From assembly GCF_041434935.1 (NCBI RefSeq), contig NZ_CP107964.1, positions 2,604,001 to 2,668,000 on the forward strand: a DNA stretch of 64,000 nt, in the 5' to 3' direction. Position 1 is the first letter of the stretch. Each line of letters begins with the position of its first letter. This document shows, one piece after another, positions 24,149 to 33,835 of the stretch. The position numbers and the translations under genes were made by a program. The notes beneath the pieces are model-generated. The model was not told the DNA's origin. It made no database searches and was given only the letters and a program-made list of their open reading frames with translations. Origin of the DNA: Kitasatospora sp. NBC_00374 (GTDB lineage Bacteria; Actinomycetota; Actinomycetes; Streptomycetales; Streptomycetaceae).

Positions 24149-24769
24149 ATGTCCGTCGTGGCGACAGCAACAGCAACAGAAACCGGACACGCGCACGGAG
24201 CGGTCAACAGGCCGAACCTGGTCAGCGTCGGAACCATTGTCTGGCTGAGCTCGGAGCTGATGTTCTTCGCGGCCCTGTTCGCGATGTACTTCACGCTCCG
24301 CTCGGTCAAGGGCCCAGAGTTCTGGACCGAGAAGGCGAGCGCGCTCAACGTGCCGTTCTCCTCGGTGAACACCACGATCCTGGTGCTCTCTTCCCTCACC
24401 TGCCAGCTCGGCGTCTTCGCCGCCGAGCGCGGTGATGTGAAGAAGCTCCGGTCGTGGTTCGTCATCACCTTCGTGATGGGCGCGATCTTCATCGGTGGTC
24501 AGATCTTCGAGTACACCGAGCTGGTGAAGAAGGACGGCCTCTCGCTGTCCTCCGACGCGTACGGCACGGTGTTCTACCTGACCACCGGCTTCCACGGTCT
24601 GCACGTGACGGGTGGTCTGATCGCCTTCCTGCTGGTCCTGGGACGGACGTACGCAGCCAAGCGGTTCACGCACGAGCAGGCCACCGCCGCGATCGTGGTG
24701 TCGTACTACTGGCACTTCGTCGACGTCGTGTGGATCGGCCTGTTCGCGACCATCTACCTGATCAAGTAA
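24149..24769 (+). CDS. ctaE: Cytochrome c oxidase subunit III
   Basis: The 206-residue membrane subunit of the aa3 oxidase has five membrane helices and family motifs [25 protein letters not shown] and [10 protein letters not shown], with conserved Glu and His. The ATG at 24149 follows AAGGGA by eight bases. The 437-base gap before it, shared with the divergent receiver-like gene, should contain the promoter; I could not identify it with confidence. It starts the ctaE-qcrCAB cluster of the bc1-aa3 supercomplex. Confidence 0.97.
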   Translation: MSVVATATATETGHAHGAVNRPNLVSVGTIVWLSSELMFFAALFAMYFTLRSVKGPEFWTEKASALNVPFSSVNTTILVLSSLTCQLGVFAAERGDVKKLRSWFVITFVMGAIFIGGQIFEYTELVKKDGLSLSSDAYGTVFYLTTGFHGLHVTGGLIAFLLVLGRTYAAKRFTHEQATAAIVVSYYWHFVDVVWIGLFATIYLIK

Positions 24770-24925
24770 CCAGCTGATCAGGTCGCTGGCCGCCGGCCGG
24801 AGACTGCGCCTGCCCTTCGGCTCGCGCCGCACCGACCCGACCGCGCGTCCCCGTGCCCGGCCTGAGCAGCCGAGGCACCCGGACGCAGCCACCAGCCGAC
24901 CAGATCCTGACACCGGGGTTATTCC

Positions 24926-25735
24926 GTGAAAAAGCTCTCCGCACGACGGCGCCACCCACTGGCGGCGCTGGTCGTCCTACTTCTCGCCCTGGCGACCACC
25001 GGGGGGCTGTACGCCGCTTTCGCGCCGGCCGAGAAGGCCCAGGCCGACACCTCCGCGCAGTCCCTGGCCATCGACGAGGGCAAGAAGCTCTTCGCCCTGG
25101 GCTGCTCCTCCTGCCACGGCCTCAACGGCGAGGGCGGCTCCGACGGTCCGAGCCTGGTCGGCGTCGGTTCCGCCGCGGTCGACTTCCAGGTCGGAACGGG
25201 CCGCATGCCCGCGCAGCAGCCCGGTGCCCAGGTCCCGGCCAAGAAGAACATCTACTCCCAGGCCCAGATCGACCAGCTGGCCGCCTTCGTCGCCTCCCTG
25301 GGCCCCGGCCCGGTGACGCCGGCCAAGGAGCAGTACACCGCGACCGACGCGGACGCCGTGGCCAAGGGCGGAGAGCTCTTCCGCACCAACTGCGCCCAGT
25401 GCCACAACTTCGCCGGTCAGGGCGGTGCCCTCACCAAGGGCAAGTACGCGCCCTCGCTGGAGGGCGTCGACGCGAAGCACATCTACGAGGCCATGCAGAC
25501 CGGCCCGCAGAACATGCCTTCGTTCCCCGACACCACCATGCCGGAGGAGCAGAAGAAGCAGATCGTGGCGTTCGTGCGCCACACCACCAACGATGAGCCC
25601 AACCCGGGTGGCCTGACCCTGGGCAGCCTCGGTCCGGTGACCGAGGGCCTGTTCGGCTGGATCTTCGGTCTCGGTCTGCTCATCGCGGTTGCGATCTGGG
25701 TCGCCGCCCACACCACCAAGGCCAAGAAGTCATGA
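24926..25735 (+). CDS. qcrC: Cytochrome bc1 complex diheme cytochrome c subunit
   Basis: The 269-residue protein has an N-terminal membrane anchor, two heme c motifs (C-S-S-C-H near residue 64 and C-A-Q-C-H near residue 156) and a C-terminal helix. The two hemes carry electrons from the bc1 complex directly to the CtaC copper site, replacing soluble cytochrome c in actinobacteria. The start is GTG at 24926. The gene overlaps qcrA by four bases (ATGA), so translation is coupled. Confidence 0.97.
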   Translation: MKKLSARRRHPLAALVVLLLALATTGGLYAAFAPAEKAQADTSAQSLAIDEGKKLFALGCSSCHGLNGEGGSDGPSLVGVGSAAVDFQVGTGRMPAQQPGAQVPAKKNIYSQAQIDQLAAFVASLGPGPVTPAKEQYTATDADAVAKGGELFRTNCAQCHNFAGQGGALTKGKYAPSLEGVDAKHIYEAMQTGPQNMPSFPDTTMPEEQKKQIVAFVRHTTNDEPNPGGLTLGSLGPVTEGLFGWIFGLGLLIAVAIWVAAHTTKAKKS

Positions 25736-26802
25736 GCCACGACATCTCTGAAGAGAACCTGCCGGAGTCGCACGGCGACTCCCACGGCCACGCGGTCGCC
25801 GTCCACGACGACCCCTTCGCCGACCCGGGCCTGCCGGTCCACGAGCCGCGACGCACCGACATCGACGAGCGGGCCGCCAAGCGGGCCGAGCGCCAGGTGT
25901 CGCTGATGTTCGTGATCTCGATGCTCGCGACGATCGGCTTCATCGCCTCGTACGTGATCTTCGACATCGACAAGATCGTCTACATCTTCCCGCTCGGTCA
26001 CGTCAGCGCGCTCAACTTCGCGCTCGGCCTGACCCTCGGTGTGGCGCTCTTCTGCATCGGCGCCGGCGCGGTCCACTGGGCCCGCACGCTGATGTCGGAC
26101 CACGAGATCCCGGCCGAGCGTCACCCGATCGAGGCCGACGACGAGGTCCGCGCGGACGTCATCGAGCAGTTCAGGACCGGCGCCGCCGAGTCCGGCTTCG
26201 GCCGCCGCAAGATGATCCGCAACACCATGATCGGCTCGATGGCCCTGGTGCCGCTGTCCGGTGTCGTGCTGCTGCGCGACCTGGGCCCGATGCCCGAGCA
26301 GAAGCTGAACCACACCGGCTGGCAGGTGGCGACCCCCCAGAAGCCGCTCCAGCTGATCAACGTGAACACCAACGAGCCGATGAAGCCCGAGGACGTCATC
26401 GTCGGCTCGCTGACCTTCGCCAAGCCCGAGGGCCTGGAGGAGGAGGCGGAGGACTTCCAGGTCCAGATCGCCAAGGACGCGCTGATGCTGGTCCGGATCG
26501 CTCCGGACGACATCAAGGACAACGAGTCGCGCGACAAGGGCTTCGAGGGCATCCTCGCCTACTCGAAGATCTGCACCCACGTCGGCTGCCCGATCAGCCT
26601 GTACGAGCAGCAGACCCACCACGCACTCTGCCCCTGCCACCAGTCGACCTTCGACCTGGCGGACGGCGCCCGCGTCATCTTCGGCCCGGCCGGTCACCCG
26701 CTCCCGCAGCTGAAGATCACCACTGACGAGCAGGGCTTCCTGGTCGCCACCGGCGACTTCGACGAGCCCGTCGGTCCGAGCTTCTGGGAGCGCAAGCGAT
26801 GA
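25732..26802 (+). CDS. qcrA: Cytochrome bc1 complex Rieske iron-sulfur subunit
   Basis: The 356-residue Rieske protein has three N-terminal membrane helices, the actinobacterial arrangement. The C-terminal 2Fe-2S domain has C-T-H-V-G-C and C-P-C-H-Q-S holding the two Cys and two His ligands plus the disulfide Cys. The head is His/Asp-rich (E-S-H-G-D-S-H-G-H). It overlaps qcrC upstream and qcrB downstream by four bases each, so the three subunits are made stoichiometrically. Confidence 0.97.
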   Translation: MSHDISEENLPESHGDSHGHAVAVHDDPFADPGLPVHEPRRTDIDERAAKRAERQVSLMFVISMLATIGFIASYVIFDIDKIVYIFPLGHVSALNFALGLTLGVALFCIGAGAVHWARTLMSDHEIPAERHPIEADDEVRADVIEQFRTGAAESGFGRRKMIRNTMIGSMALVPLSGVVLLRDLGPMPEQKLNHTGWQVATPQKPLQLINVNTNEPMKPEDVIVGSLTFAKPEGLEEEAEDFQVQIAKDALMLVRIAPDDIKDNESRDKGFEGILAYSKICTHVGCPISLYEQQTHHALCPCHQSTFDLADGARVIFGPAGHPLPQLKITTDEQGFLVATGDFDEPVGPSFWERKR

Positions 26803-28460
26803 GCACCACGAGCGGCGCGACCTCCAGCGCCTCGAAGCCGGCCAGCACCCGCGCCAAGCCCGCCAACAAGGCGGAGGCGGCCGCGGACTGGGCGGACGGA
26901 CGGCTCGGGATCTACACCCTGGCCAAGTCCAACCTGCGCAAGATCTTCCCGGACCACTGGTCCTTCATGCTCGGCGAGATCTGCCTCTACAGCTTCATCA
27001 TCATCATCCTCACGGGTGTGTACCTGACGCTGTTCTTCAAGCCGAGCATGGCCGAGGTCGTCTACCACGGCCCGTACACCCCGCTCGACGGCATCCGGAT
27101 GTCCGAGGCCTACGCCTCGACCATGGACATCAGCTTCGAGATCCGCGGCGGCCTGCTGATCCGCCAGATCCACCACTGGGCCGCGCTGGTCTTCGTGGCG
27201 GCGATGCTCGTGCACATGATGCGCGTCTTCTTCACCGGCGCGTTCCGCAAGCCCCGTGAGATCAACTGGGTCTTCGGCTTCCTGCTGCTCGTGCTCGGCA
27301 TGTTCGACGGCTTCTTCGGCTACTCGCTCCCCGACGACCTGCTGTCGGGTACCGGTATCCGGTTCATGGAGGGCGCGATCCTGGCGGTGCCGATCGTCGG
27401 CACGTACATCCAGATGTTCCTGTTCGGCGGCCAGTTCCCCGGCACCGACATCGTGCCGCGGTTCTTCACCATCCACGTGCTGCTCATCCCGGGCATCATG
27501 CTGGGCCTGCTGGTGGCGCACCTGATCCTGGTCTTCTACCACAAGCACACCCAGTGGGCGGGCCCGGGCAAGACCGAGAAGAACGTCGTCGGCATGCCGC
27601 TGATGCCGGTCTACATGGCCAAGGCCGGTGGCTTCTTCTTCCTGGTGTTCGGCATCATCTCGGCCATCTCGGCGATCGCCACGATCAACCCGATCTGGGC
27701 GTACGGCCCGTACCGTCCGGACCAGGTGTCGACCGACGCCCAGCCCGACTGGTACATGGGCTTCTCCGAGGGCCTGATCCGCATCATGCCGGGCTGGGAG
27801 ATCTCGGTCTGGGGCGGCCACACCCTCAACCTGGGTGTCATGGTCCCGCTGGCGATCTTCCCGCTGGTCCTGGTCGCGATCGCGGTGTACCCGTTCATCG
27901 AGGGCTGGATCACCGGTGACAAGCGCGAGCACCACATCCTGGACCGCCCGCGCAACGCCCCGGTCCGCACCGCGCTCGGCGCCGCCTGGATCAGCCTCTA
28001 CCTGGTCCTGCTGGTCGGTGGTGGCAACGACCTGTTCGCGACCCACTTCCACCTGTCGCTGAACTCGATCACGTACTTCGTGCGGGTCGGCTTCTTCGTG
28101 GTGCCGGTCATCGTCTTCTTCGTCACCAAGCGCTGGTGCCTCGGCCTCCAGCGCCGCGACAAGGAGAAGGTGCTGCACGGCCGCGAGAGCGGCGTCATCA
28201 AGCGCCTGCCGCACGGTGAGTTCGTCGAGGTCCACACGCCGCTGGCGGCCAAGGACCTGCACACCCTCACCGCGCACGAGCAGCACCAGCCGGTCGAGCT
28301 CGCCGCGGCGACCGACGAGAACGGTGTCGCCCGCAAGGCCGGCGTCCTGGCCAAGACCCGCGCCAAGCTCTCCGAGGGCTACTTCGGCGAGGGCGGCCAG
28401 ATCGTCAAGCCCACGGCGGAGGAGTTCCGCGAGATCGAGAGCGGCCACGGCCACCACTGA
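26799..28460 (+). CDS. qcrB: Cytochrome bc1 complex cytochrome b subunit
   Basis: The 553-residue membrane subunit contains the quinone sites and the two b hemes. It has L-I-R-Q-I-H-H-W-A-A and H-V-L-L-I-P-G with the heme His pairs, the Qo-region segment near residues 300-320, and a long C-terminal extension (residues about 430-553) that is hydrophilic and His/Glu-rich at the end, typical of actinobacterial QcrB. It takes electrons from menaquinol and passes them to QcrA and QcrC. The ATG at 26799 overlaps the qcrA stop. Confidence 0.97.
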   Translation: MSTTSGATSSASKPASTRAKPANKAEAAADWADGRLGIYTLAKSNLRKIFPDHWSFMLGEICLYSFIIIILTGVYLTLFFKPSMAEVVYHGPYTPLDGIRMSEAYASTMDISFEIRGGLLIRQIHHWAALVFVAAMLVHMMRVFFTGAFRKPREINWVFGFLLLVLGMFDGFFGYSLPDDLLSGTGIRFMEGAILAVPIVGTYIQMFLFGGQFPGTDIVPRFFTIHVLLIPGIMLGLLVAHLILVFYHKHTQWAGPGKTEKNVVGMPLMPVYMAKAGGFFFLVFGIISAISAIATINPIWAYGPYRPDQVSTDAQPDWYMGFSEGLIRIMPGWEISVWGGHTLNLGVMVPLAIFPLVLVAIAVYPFIEGWITGDKREHHILDRPRNAPVRTALGAAWISLYLVLLVGGGNDLFATHFHLSLNSITYFVRVGFFVVPVIVFFVTKRWCLGLQRRDKEKVLHGRESGVIKRLPHGEFVEVHTPLAAKDLHTLTAHEQHQPVELAAATDENGVARKAGVLAKTRAKLSEGYFGEGGQIVKPTAEEFREIESGHGHH

Positions 28461-28495
28461 TCCCGTGCTGACCGATCAGCACTGATCGCCACCGT

Positions 28496-28532
28496 ACGAA
28501 GGCCCCTGCGCAGTCCGCGCAGGGGCCTTCGT
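28496..28532 (+). terminator. Terminator after qcrCAB
   Basis: A perfect 16-bp inverted repeat (28496-28511 / 28517-28532) with a 5-base loop lies 35 bases after the qcrB stop, ending the supercomplex transcript just before the GntR gene. Confidence 0.85.
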
Positions 28533-28553
28533 CGTACCCGTCCAGGAGGCACA

Positions 28554-28970
28554 ATGGTGCCCCACGAACCGTCAGGAGCGCCCGTGCAGCTGTCCGTCGA
28601 CCACGACTCCCCCGTCCCGCCGTACGAGCAGGTCCGGGCCCGGATCTCGGAGCTCGCCCACAGCGGAGAGCTGCCGGTCGGGCTGAAGCTGCCCACCGTC
28701 CGGGCGCTGGCCGAGGAGCTAGGCCTGGCGGCCAACACGGTCGCCCGCGCCTACCGGGAGCTGGAGTCGGACGGGGTGGTGGAGACGCACGGCCGGCGCG
28801 GCACCCTGATCGCCGCGGTGGGTGACACCGCGCACCGGATGGTGGCCGCCAAGGCCGCGGAGTACGCCCGGCACGCGCTGCGCCTCGGGGTCACCCAGGA
28901 GGAGGCACTGGAGGCGGCCAGGGGCGCGCTCGCCGTGGCCTACGGCGAGCGCGCCCCGCAGGGGGCCTGA
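28554..28970 (+). CDS. GntR-family transcriptional regulator, YtrA-type
   Basis: The 138-residue repressor-type protein has an N-terminal winged helix (P-P-Y-E-Q-V-R-A-R-I, L-P-T-V-R-A-L-A-E-E-L-G-L-A-A-N-T-V-A-R-A-Y-R-E-L). The short C-terminal helical tail is the layout of the YtrA subfamily, which often controls ABC transporters; no such transporter is adjacent here. ATG at 28554 has AGGAGG four bases upstream; an alternative GTG at 28584 has AGGAG five bases upstream and would start M-Q-L-S-V-D. Either could be used. The gene ends 13 bases before the convergent L,D-transpeptidase stop. Confidence 0.88.
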   Translation: MVPHEPSGAPVQLSVDHDSPVPPYEQVRARISELAHSGELPVGLKLPTVRALAEELGLAANTVARAYRELESDGVVETHGRRGTLIAAVGDTAHRMVAAKAAEYARHALRLGVTQEEALEAARGALAVAYGERAPQGA

Positions 28971-28983
28971 CTCCGCTCCGCCG

Positions 28984-30252
28984 TCACACCTGGGGCAGCA
29001 GCCCGCCCCAGGCCTGGCCCGGGCCGCCGTCGGCGGTGCCGGAGGTGGACACCGGCTTGCCCAGGGCGCTGTGCTTGACCCAGTCCTCCCAGGACACGTT
29101 CCAGTCGCCGAAGCCGTTGCCGAACGGCTCCATCGGGTCGCCCAGGCTGTTGACCACCTGGACGATGTCACCCACTCGGGTGTTCTCGAAGAACCAGTGG
29201 GCGTTCTCGGTACTCATACCGGTACAGCCGTGGCTGACGTTGGCGACGCCCTGCGAGCCGACCGACCACGGCGCCGCGTGCACGTACTCGCCGCTCCAGG
29301 TCACCCGGGTGGCCCACATGACCTGCAGGTCGTAGGACTCCGAACTGCCGGCGGCTATGCCTATGCTCTCGCCGCTCATCCGCACCTGGGGCTCCTGGCC
29401 GAGCACCACCTTGACGCCGTTGCGGGTGTCGAAACCCGGCTTACCGGTGGTCACCGGCAGCGTCCTGACCAGCTCGCCGTTGCGTTTGAAGGTCAGCTGG
29501 TGGGTGCCGGCGTCCACCACGGCCTCGACCCGGTCGCCGGTGCGCAGGCTGAGGCTGCTGCGGTCGCCGCCGTAGAGGCCGTCGGAGATCCGTGCGCCGG
29601 CCGCGTCGAAGACCAGCTGCACCTTGGCGTTGGCCGGCCAGTAGGTCTGCGGCCGGAAGTGCAGGTTCTGGTCGTCCACCCAGTACCAGGCCCCGGTCGC
29701 GGCCGGCTCGGACCGGACGGACAGGCTCCGCTCGACCTCCTGGCGGCCCGCCGGGTCCTTGACCGGGGCGGAGAGCTTCACCGTGAGCGGCTGGCCGACA
29801 CCGTAGATGCCGCTGCCGGAGGAGTCCGGGCCGAGCTCTGCGGTCAGCAGGTTCTGGGCCGTCAGGGTGGTGAAGGCGGTGGTCGTCACGCCCCGGCCGC
29901 CCTTGCCGTTGTCGGCGGCGATCTGCACCGTGTAGTGCGTCCCGGCCCTCAGCCGGCCGGTGGTCTGCCAGCTGGCCTGGTCGTCGGCGAGCCGGCCGGC
30001 CACCTGCTTGCCGTCCGGGCCGGTCACCGTGACGTCGGTCAGCCGGCTGCCCTGCGCCGCGGTGACCGTGTACGGCTTCGAGGGATCGACATCGGTGTCG
30101 GCGGCGGCGTGCACCAGAGGCCCCGCGTCCACCGTCGAGAAGGTGCTGGCCTCCCTGGTCCCACCCGCCGATGAGCAGGCCGCCACGGGTACCAGCAGCA
30201 GTATCGCGGCGGCGGCGGTCCGTCCGTTCGTGTGTCTCCGACTGCGGCCCAT
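28984..30252 (-). CDS. L,D-transpeptidase lipoprotein (LdtMt2-like)
   Basis: The 422-residue lipoprotein has a lipobox ending at Cys26 (V-P-V-A-A-C). Two Ig-like domains of the actinobacterial Ldt type follow over residues about 40-240. The YkuD catalytic domain has S-H-G-C-T-G-M-S with the nucleophile Cys343, and a C-terminal cap carries several Trp. It forms 3-3 peptidoglycan cross-links on the outer face of the membrane and is a usual target of carbapenems (family knowledge). The ATG at 30252 precedes a twin-Arg-containing charged head. It lies between the bc1 and aa3 genes, downstream of ctaF but separated by a hairpin. Confidence 0.93.
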   Translation of the reverse strand: MGRSRRHTNGRTAAAAILLLVPVAACSSAGGTREASTFSTVDAGPLVHAAADTDVDPSKPYTVTAAQGSRLTDVTVTGPDGKQVAGRLADDQASWQTTGRLRAGTHYTVQIAADNGKGGRGVTTTAFTTLTAQNLLTAELGPDSSGSGIYGVGQPLTVKLSAPVKDPAGRQEVERSLSVRSEPAATGAWYWVDDQNLHFRPQTYWPANAKVQLVFDAAGARISDGLYGGDRSSLSLRTGDRVEAVVDAGTHQLTFKRNGELVRTLPVTTGKPGFDTRNGVKVVLGQEPQVRMSGESIGIAAGSSESYDLQVMWATRVTWSGEYVHAAPWSVGSQGVANVSHGCTGMSTENAHWFFENTRVGDIVQVVNSLGDPMEPFGNGFGDWNVSWEDWVKHSALGKPVSTSGTADGGPGQAWGGLLPQV

Positions 30253-30369
30253 CGTTGCCTCCGAGCTCTTCGAGACGATTACTCGGAGCGTAGGAAGCAC
30301 CCGGACGGACGGCACCCCGGCGCCCGGCCCGTTGCCCCACCCGGGTGACGGGCCGCCCGGCGCACGACA

Positions 30370-30405
30370 ACGGGCCGGACACCCCCGAAGGGATGCCCGG
30401 CCCGT
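30370..30405 (-). terminator. Terminator hairpin after ctaCDF
   Basis: A 9-bp perfect stem (30370-30378 / 30397-30405) with an 18-base, partly paired loop follows the ctaF stop on the minus strand. It separates the oxidase operon from the L,D-transpeptidase gene. Confidence 0.55.
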
Positions 30406-30424
30406 GCCAGGAGCGGGAGGGAAC

Positions 30425-30823
30425 CTACTGGTTCTGGTTCTCGCCCCGGTAGAACTCGAAGACCCAGCCGTACAGGCCGACCAGGATGATCGGGATCGAC
30501 CAGTACAGGAGCCACCAGCCGAAGATGACGCCCAGGAAGGCCAGCGCGCCACCGATCGCCAGCGACAGCGGCTGCCAGCTGTGCGGGGCGAAGAAGCCCA
30601 CGTCACCGGCGTCGTCGGCGACCTCGGCGTCCGGGTTGTCACCCGGGCCCGAATCCACCCGCTTGGCCGTGAAGGCCAGGTAGTAGCCGATGAAGGCGCA
30701 CAGCGAGAAGGCCAGGAACAGCGCGGTGGTACCGGCCGGCTCCTTCGCCCAGAGGCCGTACGTGATGGCGATCGCCAGGATGAAGACGGCGAAGCCGATG
30801 AAGATCTTGCCCTGCTCCTTCAT
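30425..30823 (-). CDS. ctaF: Cytochrome c oxidase subunit IV (actinobacterial)
   Basis: The 132-residue protein has four predicted membrane helices in two pairs separated by an acidic loop (D-N-P-D-A-E-V-A-D-D-A-G-D). It contains P-H-S-W-Q-P-L and Y-G-W-V-F-E-F-Y-R-G-E, typical of CtaF, the fourth subunit of the actinobacterial aa3 oxidase. Its ATG overlaps the ctaD stop by one base (TGATG), so it is translationally coupled. Confidence 0.93.
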   Translation of the reverse strand: MKEQGKIFIGFAVFILAIAITYGLWAKEPAGTTALFLAFSLCAFIGYYLAFTAKRVDSGPGDNPDAEVADDAGDVGFFAPHSWQPLSLAIGGALAFLGVIFGWWLLYWSIPIILVGLYGWVFEFYRGENQNQ

Positions 30824-32601
30824 CAGGCGTCACCCTCCTTCTTGCCCTTGCCCAGCGGGGGGCGGTCGTACTGCGCGGGGGTCACACCGGCGAAGTGCTT
30901 GGCCGGCTCGCCGTGGTTCTCCAGGTAGTCCAGCGCGGCGATCTCCGGGTAGTGGAGGTCGAAGGCCGGCGATTCGGAGCGGATCCGCGGCAGGGTCAGG
31001 AAGTTGTGCCGCGGCGGCGGGCAGGAGGTCGCCCACTCCAGCGAGCGGCCGTAGCCCCACGGGTCGTCGACCTCGACCTTCTCGCCGTACTTCGCGGTCT
31101 TCCAGACGTTGTAGAGGAACGGCAGGATCGACAGACCGAGCAGGAACGAGCCGATGGTCGAGACGGTGTTCAGCGTGGTGAAGCCGTCCGAGGCCAGGTA
31201 GTCGGCGTAGCGGCGGGGCATGCCCTCGGCGCCGAGCCAGTGCTGGACCAGGAAGGTCATGTGGAAGCCGATGAACAGCGTCCAGAAGCAGATCTTGCCG
31301 AGGCGCTCGTCCAGCATCTTGCCGGTCATCTTCGGCCACCAGAAGTGGAAGCCGGCGAACATCGCGAAGACGACGGTGCCGAAGACCACGTAGTGGAAGT
31401 GGGCGACGACGAAGTACGAGTCCGAGACGTGGAAGTCGATCGGCGGGGAGGCGAGCAGCACACCGGTCAGACCACCGAAGAGGAAGGTGACCAGGAAGCC
31501 GATCGTCCAGAGCATCGGGGTCTCGAAGCTCAGCGAGCCCTTCCACATGGTGCCGACCCAGTTGAAGAACTTCACACCGGTCGGGACCGCGATCAGGAAG
31601 GTCATGAAGGCGAAGAACGGCAGCAGCACCTGGCCGGTGACGTACATGTGGTGGGCCCACACCGTCACGGACAGACCGGCGATCGCGATGGTGGCCGCGA
31701 TCAGGCCGGAGTAACCGAACATCGGCTTGCGGCTGAAGACCGGGATGATCTCCGACACGATGCCGAAGAACGGCAGCGCGATGATGTACACCTCGGGGTG
31801 ACCGAAGAACCAGAAGAGGTGCTGCCAGAGCATCGCACCACCGTTGGCCGGGTCGAAGACGTGTGCTCCGAACTTCCGGTCCGCCTCCAGCGCGAAGAGC
31901 GCGGCGGCGAGGACCGGGAAGGCCAGCAGGACCAGCACGGCGGTCAGCAGGACGTTCCAGACGAAGATCGACATCCGGAACATCGTCATGCCGGGCGCGC
32001 GCATGCAGATGATGGTGGTGATGAAGTTGACCGCACCGAGGATGGTGCCGAAACCGGAGAACGCCAGACCCATGATCCACATGTCGGCGCCGATGCCCGG
32101 GGAGCGGACGGCGTCGGACAGCGGGGAGTAGGCGAACCAGCCGAAGTCGGCGGCACCCTGCGGGGTGATGAAGCCGGCCACCGCGATGATCGAGCCGAAC
32201 AGGTAGAGCCAGTAGGCGAACATGTTCAGTCGCGGGAAGGCGACGTCGGGGGCACCGATCTGGAGCGGCATGATCCAGTTGGCGAAGCCCGCGAACAGCG
32301 GCGTCGCGAACATCAGCAGCATGATCGTGCCGTGCATCGTGAACGCCTGGTTGAACTGCTCGTTCGACAGGATCTGCGTCCCGGGACGGGCGAGCTCGGC
32401 GCGCATGACCAGCGCGAGGATGCCGCCGATCAGGAAGAAGGCGAAGGACGTGCCCAGGTACATCGTCCCGATCGTCTTGTGGTCAGTGGTGGTGAGCCAC
32501 TTGATGATGGTGGAACCCGGCTTGCGGGTGCGCTGGGCACCGCCGGCCGTGACGGCCCCGGCTCCCCCGCCGGCCGCGGCGGGCTCGTTGAGGATGGTCA
32601 C
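30823..32601 (-). CDS. ctaD: Cytochrome c oxidase subunit I
   Basis: The 592-residue catalytic subunit has twelve membrane helices. The Cu-B and heme a3 ligands are in W-F-F-G-H-P-E-V-Y and W-A-H-H-M-Y-V-T-G, with the cross-linked His-Tyr of the first motif and the heme pair in [10 protein letters not shown]. It reduces oxygen to water and pumps protons. The C-terminal tail contains [20 protein letters not shown]. Its start overlaps the ctaC stop by four bases. Confidence 0.98.
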   Translation of the reverse strand: MTILNEPAAAGGGAGAVTAGGAQRTRKPGSTIIKWLTTTDHKTIGTMYLGTSFAFFLIGGILALVMRAELARPGTQILSNEQFNQAFTMHGTIMLLMFATPLFAGFANWIMPLQIGAPDVAFPRLNMFAYWLYLFGSIIAVAGFITPQGAADFGWFAYSPLSDAVRSPGIGADMWIMGLAFSGFGTILGAVNFITTIICMRAPGMTMFRMSIFVWNVLLTAVLVLLAFPVLAAALFALEADRKFGAHVFDPANGGAMLWQHLFWFFGHPEVYIIALPFFGIVSEIIPVFSRKPMFGYSGLIAATIAIAGLSVTVWAHHMYVTGQVLLPFFAFMTFLIAVPTGVKFFNWVGTMWKGSLSFETPMLWTIGFLVTFLFGGLTGVLLASPPIDFHVSDSYFVVAHFHYVVFGTVVFAMFAGFHFWWPKMTGKMLDERLGKICFWTLFIGFHMTFLVQHWLGAEGMPRRYADYLASDGFTTLNTVSTIGSFLLGLSILPFLYNVWKTAKYGEKVEVDDPWGYGRSLEWATSCPPPRHNFLTLPRIRSESPAFDLHYPEIAALDYLENHGEPAKHFAGVTPAQYDRPPLGKGKKEGDA

Positions 32602-33452
32602 TCTTCTTCACTTCCCGTGGTCGTGATGCCCGAGGGCACCGCGCCGGCCTGGCCCTTGGCCCGCAGCTCCTTGAGGTGCTGCTCGTACGCGTCGTGCGAG
32701 ACGACCTTCACGTTGAAGAGCATCCGCGAGTGGTCGACGCCACACAGCTCGGCGCACTTGCCCCGATAGGTGCCCTCGGCGGTCGGGGTCACCTCGAACT
32801 TGTTGACCACGCCCGGGATGACGTCCTGCTTCATCAGGAAGTTGATCGGCCAGAAGTCGTGGATCACGTCACGCGAGGTCAGTCGGAACGTCACCGACTC
32901 GTTGACGGGCAGCCACAGGGTCGGCGGCTCGGCGGGGGTGCCGACGTCGTACGCGGCGTTGGTGTTCGCCGGGTCCGGGTTCTCGGTGTTCTCGTAGTTG
33001 AACGCCCAGCTCCACTGGAAGCCCACCACGTTGACCACGTGCTGGGGCTTGGCGGAGGTCGATGTCAGGGTCGCCTCGTCGCGGGCGACGAAGTAGAAGA
33101 GCACCGAGACGATGACAAGGGGGACCGCGGTATACAGCGCCTCGATGGGCACGTTGTACCGGGTCTGAGCCGGAATCTCCACCTTGGTGCGGCTGCGCCG
33201 GTGGAAGATCACGCTCCAGAGGATCAGACCCCACATCAGTGCGCCGACAACCAACGCCGCGATCCACGAGCCCTGCCACATGTGGAGGACCAGGGGTCCT
33301 TCCTTGGTGACCGGGGTGGGGAGGCCAAGCCTGGGCAGGTCGTTGGCCGAGCAGCCGGTGGCGGACGCGATGACGAGGCCCAGTGCCAGCGCCTGAGGCA
33401 GCTTCCGCCGCATCGTGCGCCGCGGCGAGCGGTCGGAGCCGTTGGGACTCAC
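32598..33452 (-). CDS. ctaC: Cytochrome c oxidase subunit II
   Basis: The 284-residue subunit has a lipoprotein-type signal (L-V-I-A-S-A-T-G-C), two membrane helices and an external cupredoxin domain. That domain carries the Cu-A motif [12 protein letters not shown] plus the upstream His in R-D-V-I-H-D-F-W. It receives electrons from QcrC. The start GTG at 33452 is chosen (V-S-P-N-G-S-D-R) because GGGAAGG lies six bases upstream; the frame remains open for 44 more codons of low-complexity sequence. It heads the ctaC-ctaD-ctaF operon. Confidence 0.95.
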   Translation of the reverse strand: MSPNGSDRSPRRTMRRKLPQALALGLVIASATGCSANDLPRLGLPTPVTKEGPLVLHMWQGSWIAALVVGALMWGLILWSVIFHRRSRTKVEIPAQTRYNVPIEALYTAVPLVIVSVLFYFVARDEATLTSTSAKPQHVVNVVGFQWSWAFNYENTENPDPANTNAAYDVGTPAEPPTLWLPVNESVTFRLTSRDVIHDFWPINFLMKQDVIPGVVNKFEVTPTAEGTYRGKCAELCGVDHSRMLFNVKVVSHDAYEQHLKELRAKGQAGAVPSGITTTGSEEE

Positions 33453-33545
33453 GTAGCGCCTTCCCGAAGTCTCGCCCGCGATCGCGCCACCCTGAGCTGG
33501 AGCCTTGGCTCCCCCGGCGGCCCGGCCACGGGCACGGTTTGAATG

Positions 33546-33580
33546 CTTATGCGGGCCAAACGCTACTGCATCCTTATGCG
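33546..33580. repeat. Pair of CTTATGCG direct repeats in the ctaC upstream region
   Basis: CTTATGCG occurs at 33546-33553 and 33573-33580, 27 bases apart, in the otherwise featureless 383-base gap between ctaC and the desulfurase fusion gene. It may be a binding site for a regulator of either gene. Confidence 0.35.
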
Positions 33581-33835
33581 CCACTCACGAGCAGCCCCCG
33601 GTAACGCGCCGCCCGGCTACCCGATCAGACCCGGCAGGGAAGGAGCCGCAGGTCACCGTAGGCATCCGAGGGTCGCACACCCGATCGGGCGACGGTGCTG
33701 CGACACGCGGGTGACGGACCGTCGGGTGGGGATGAACCCGACAAAGAGGGCGGTTCCCGCCGAGCCGCCGGGCCCCGCCTGAACCGCCGTCAGCGTGCGC
33801 CGGGCCGGGCCGGGGCGGCGGGATAGCGTGGGACC

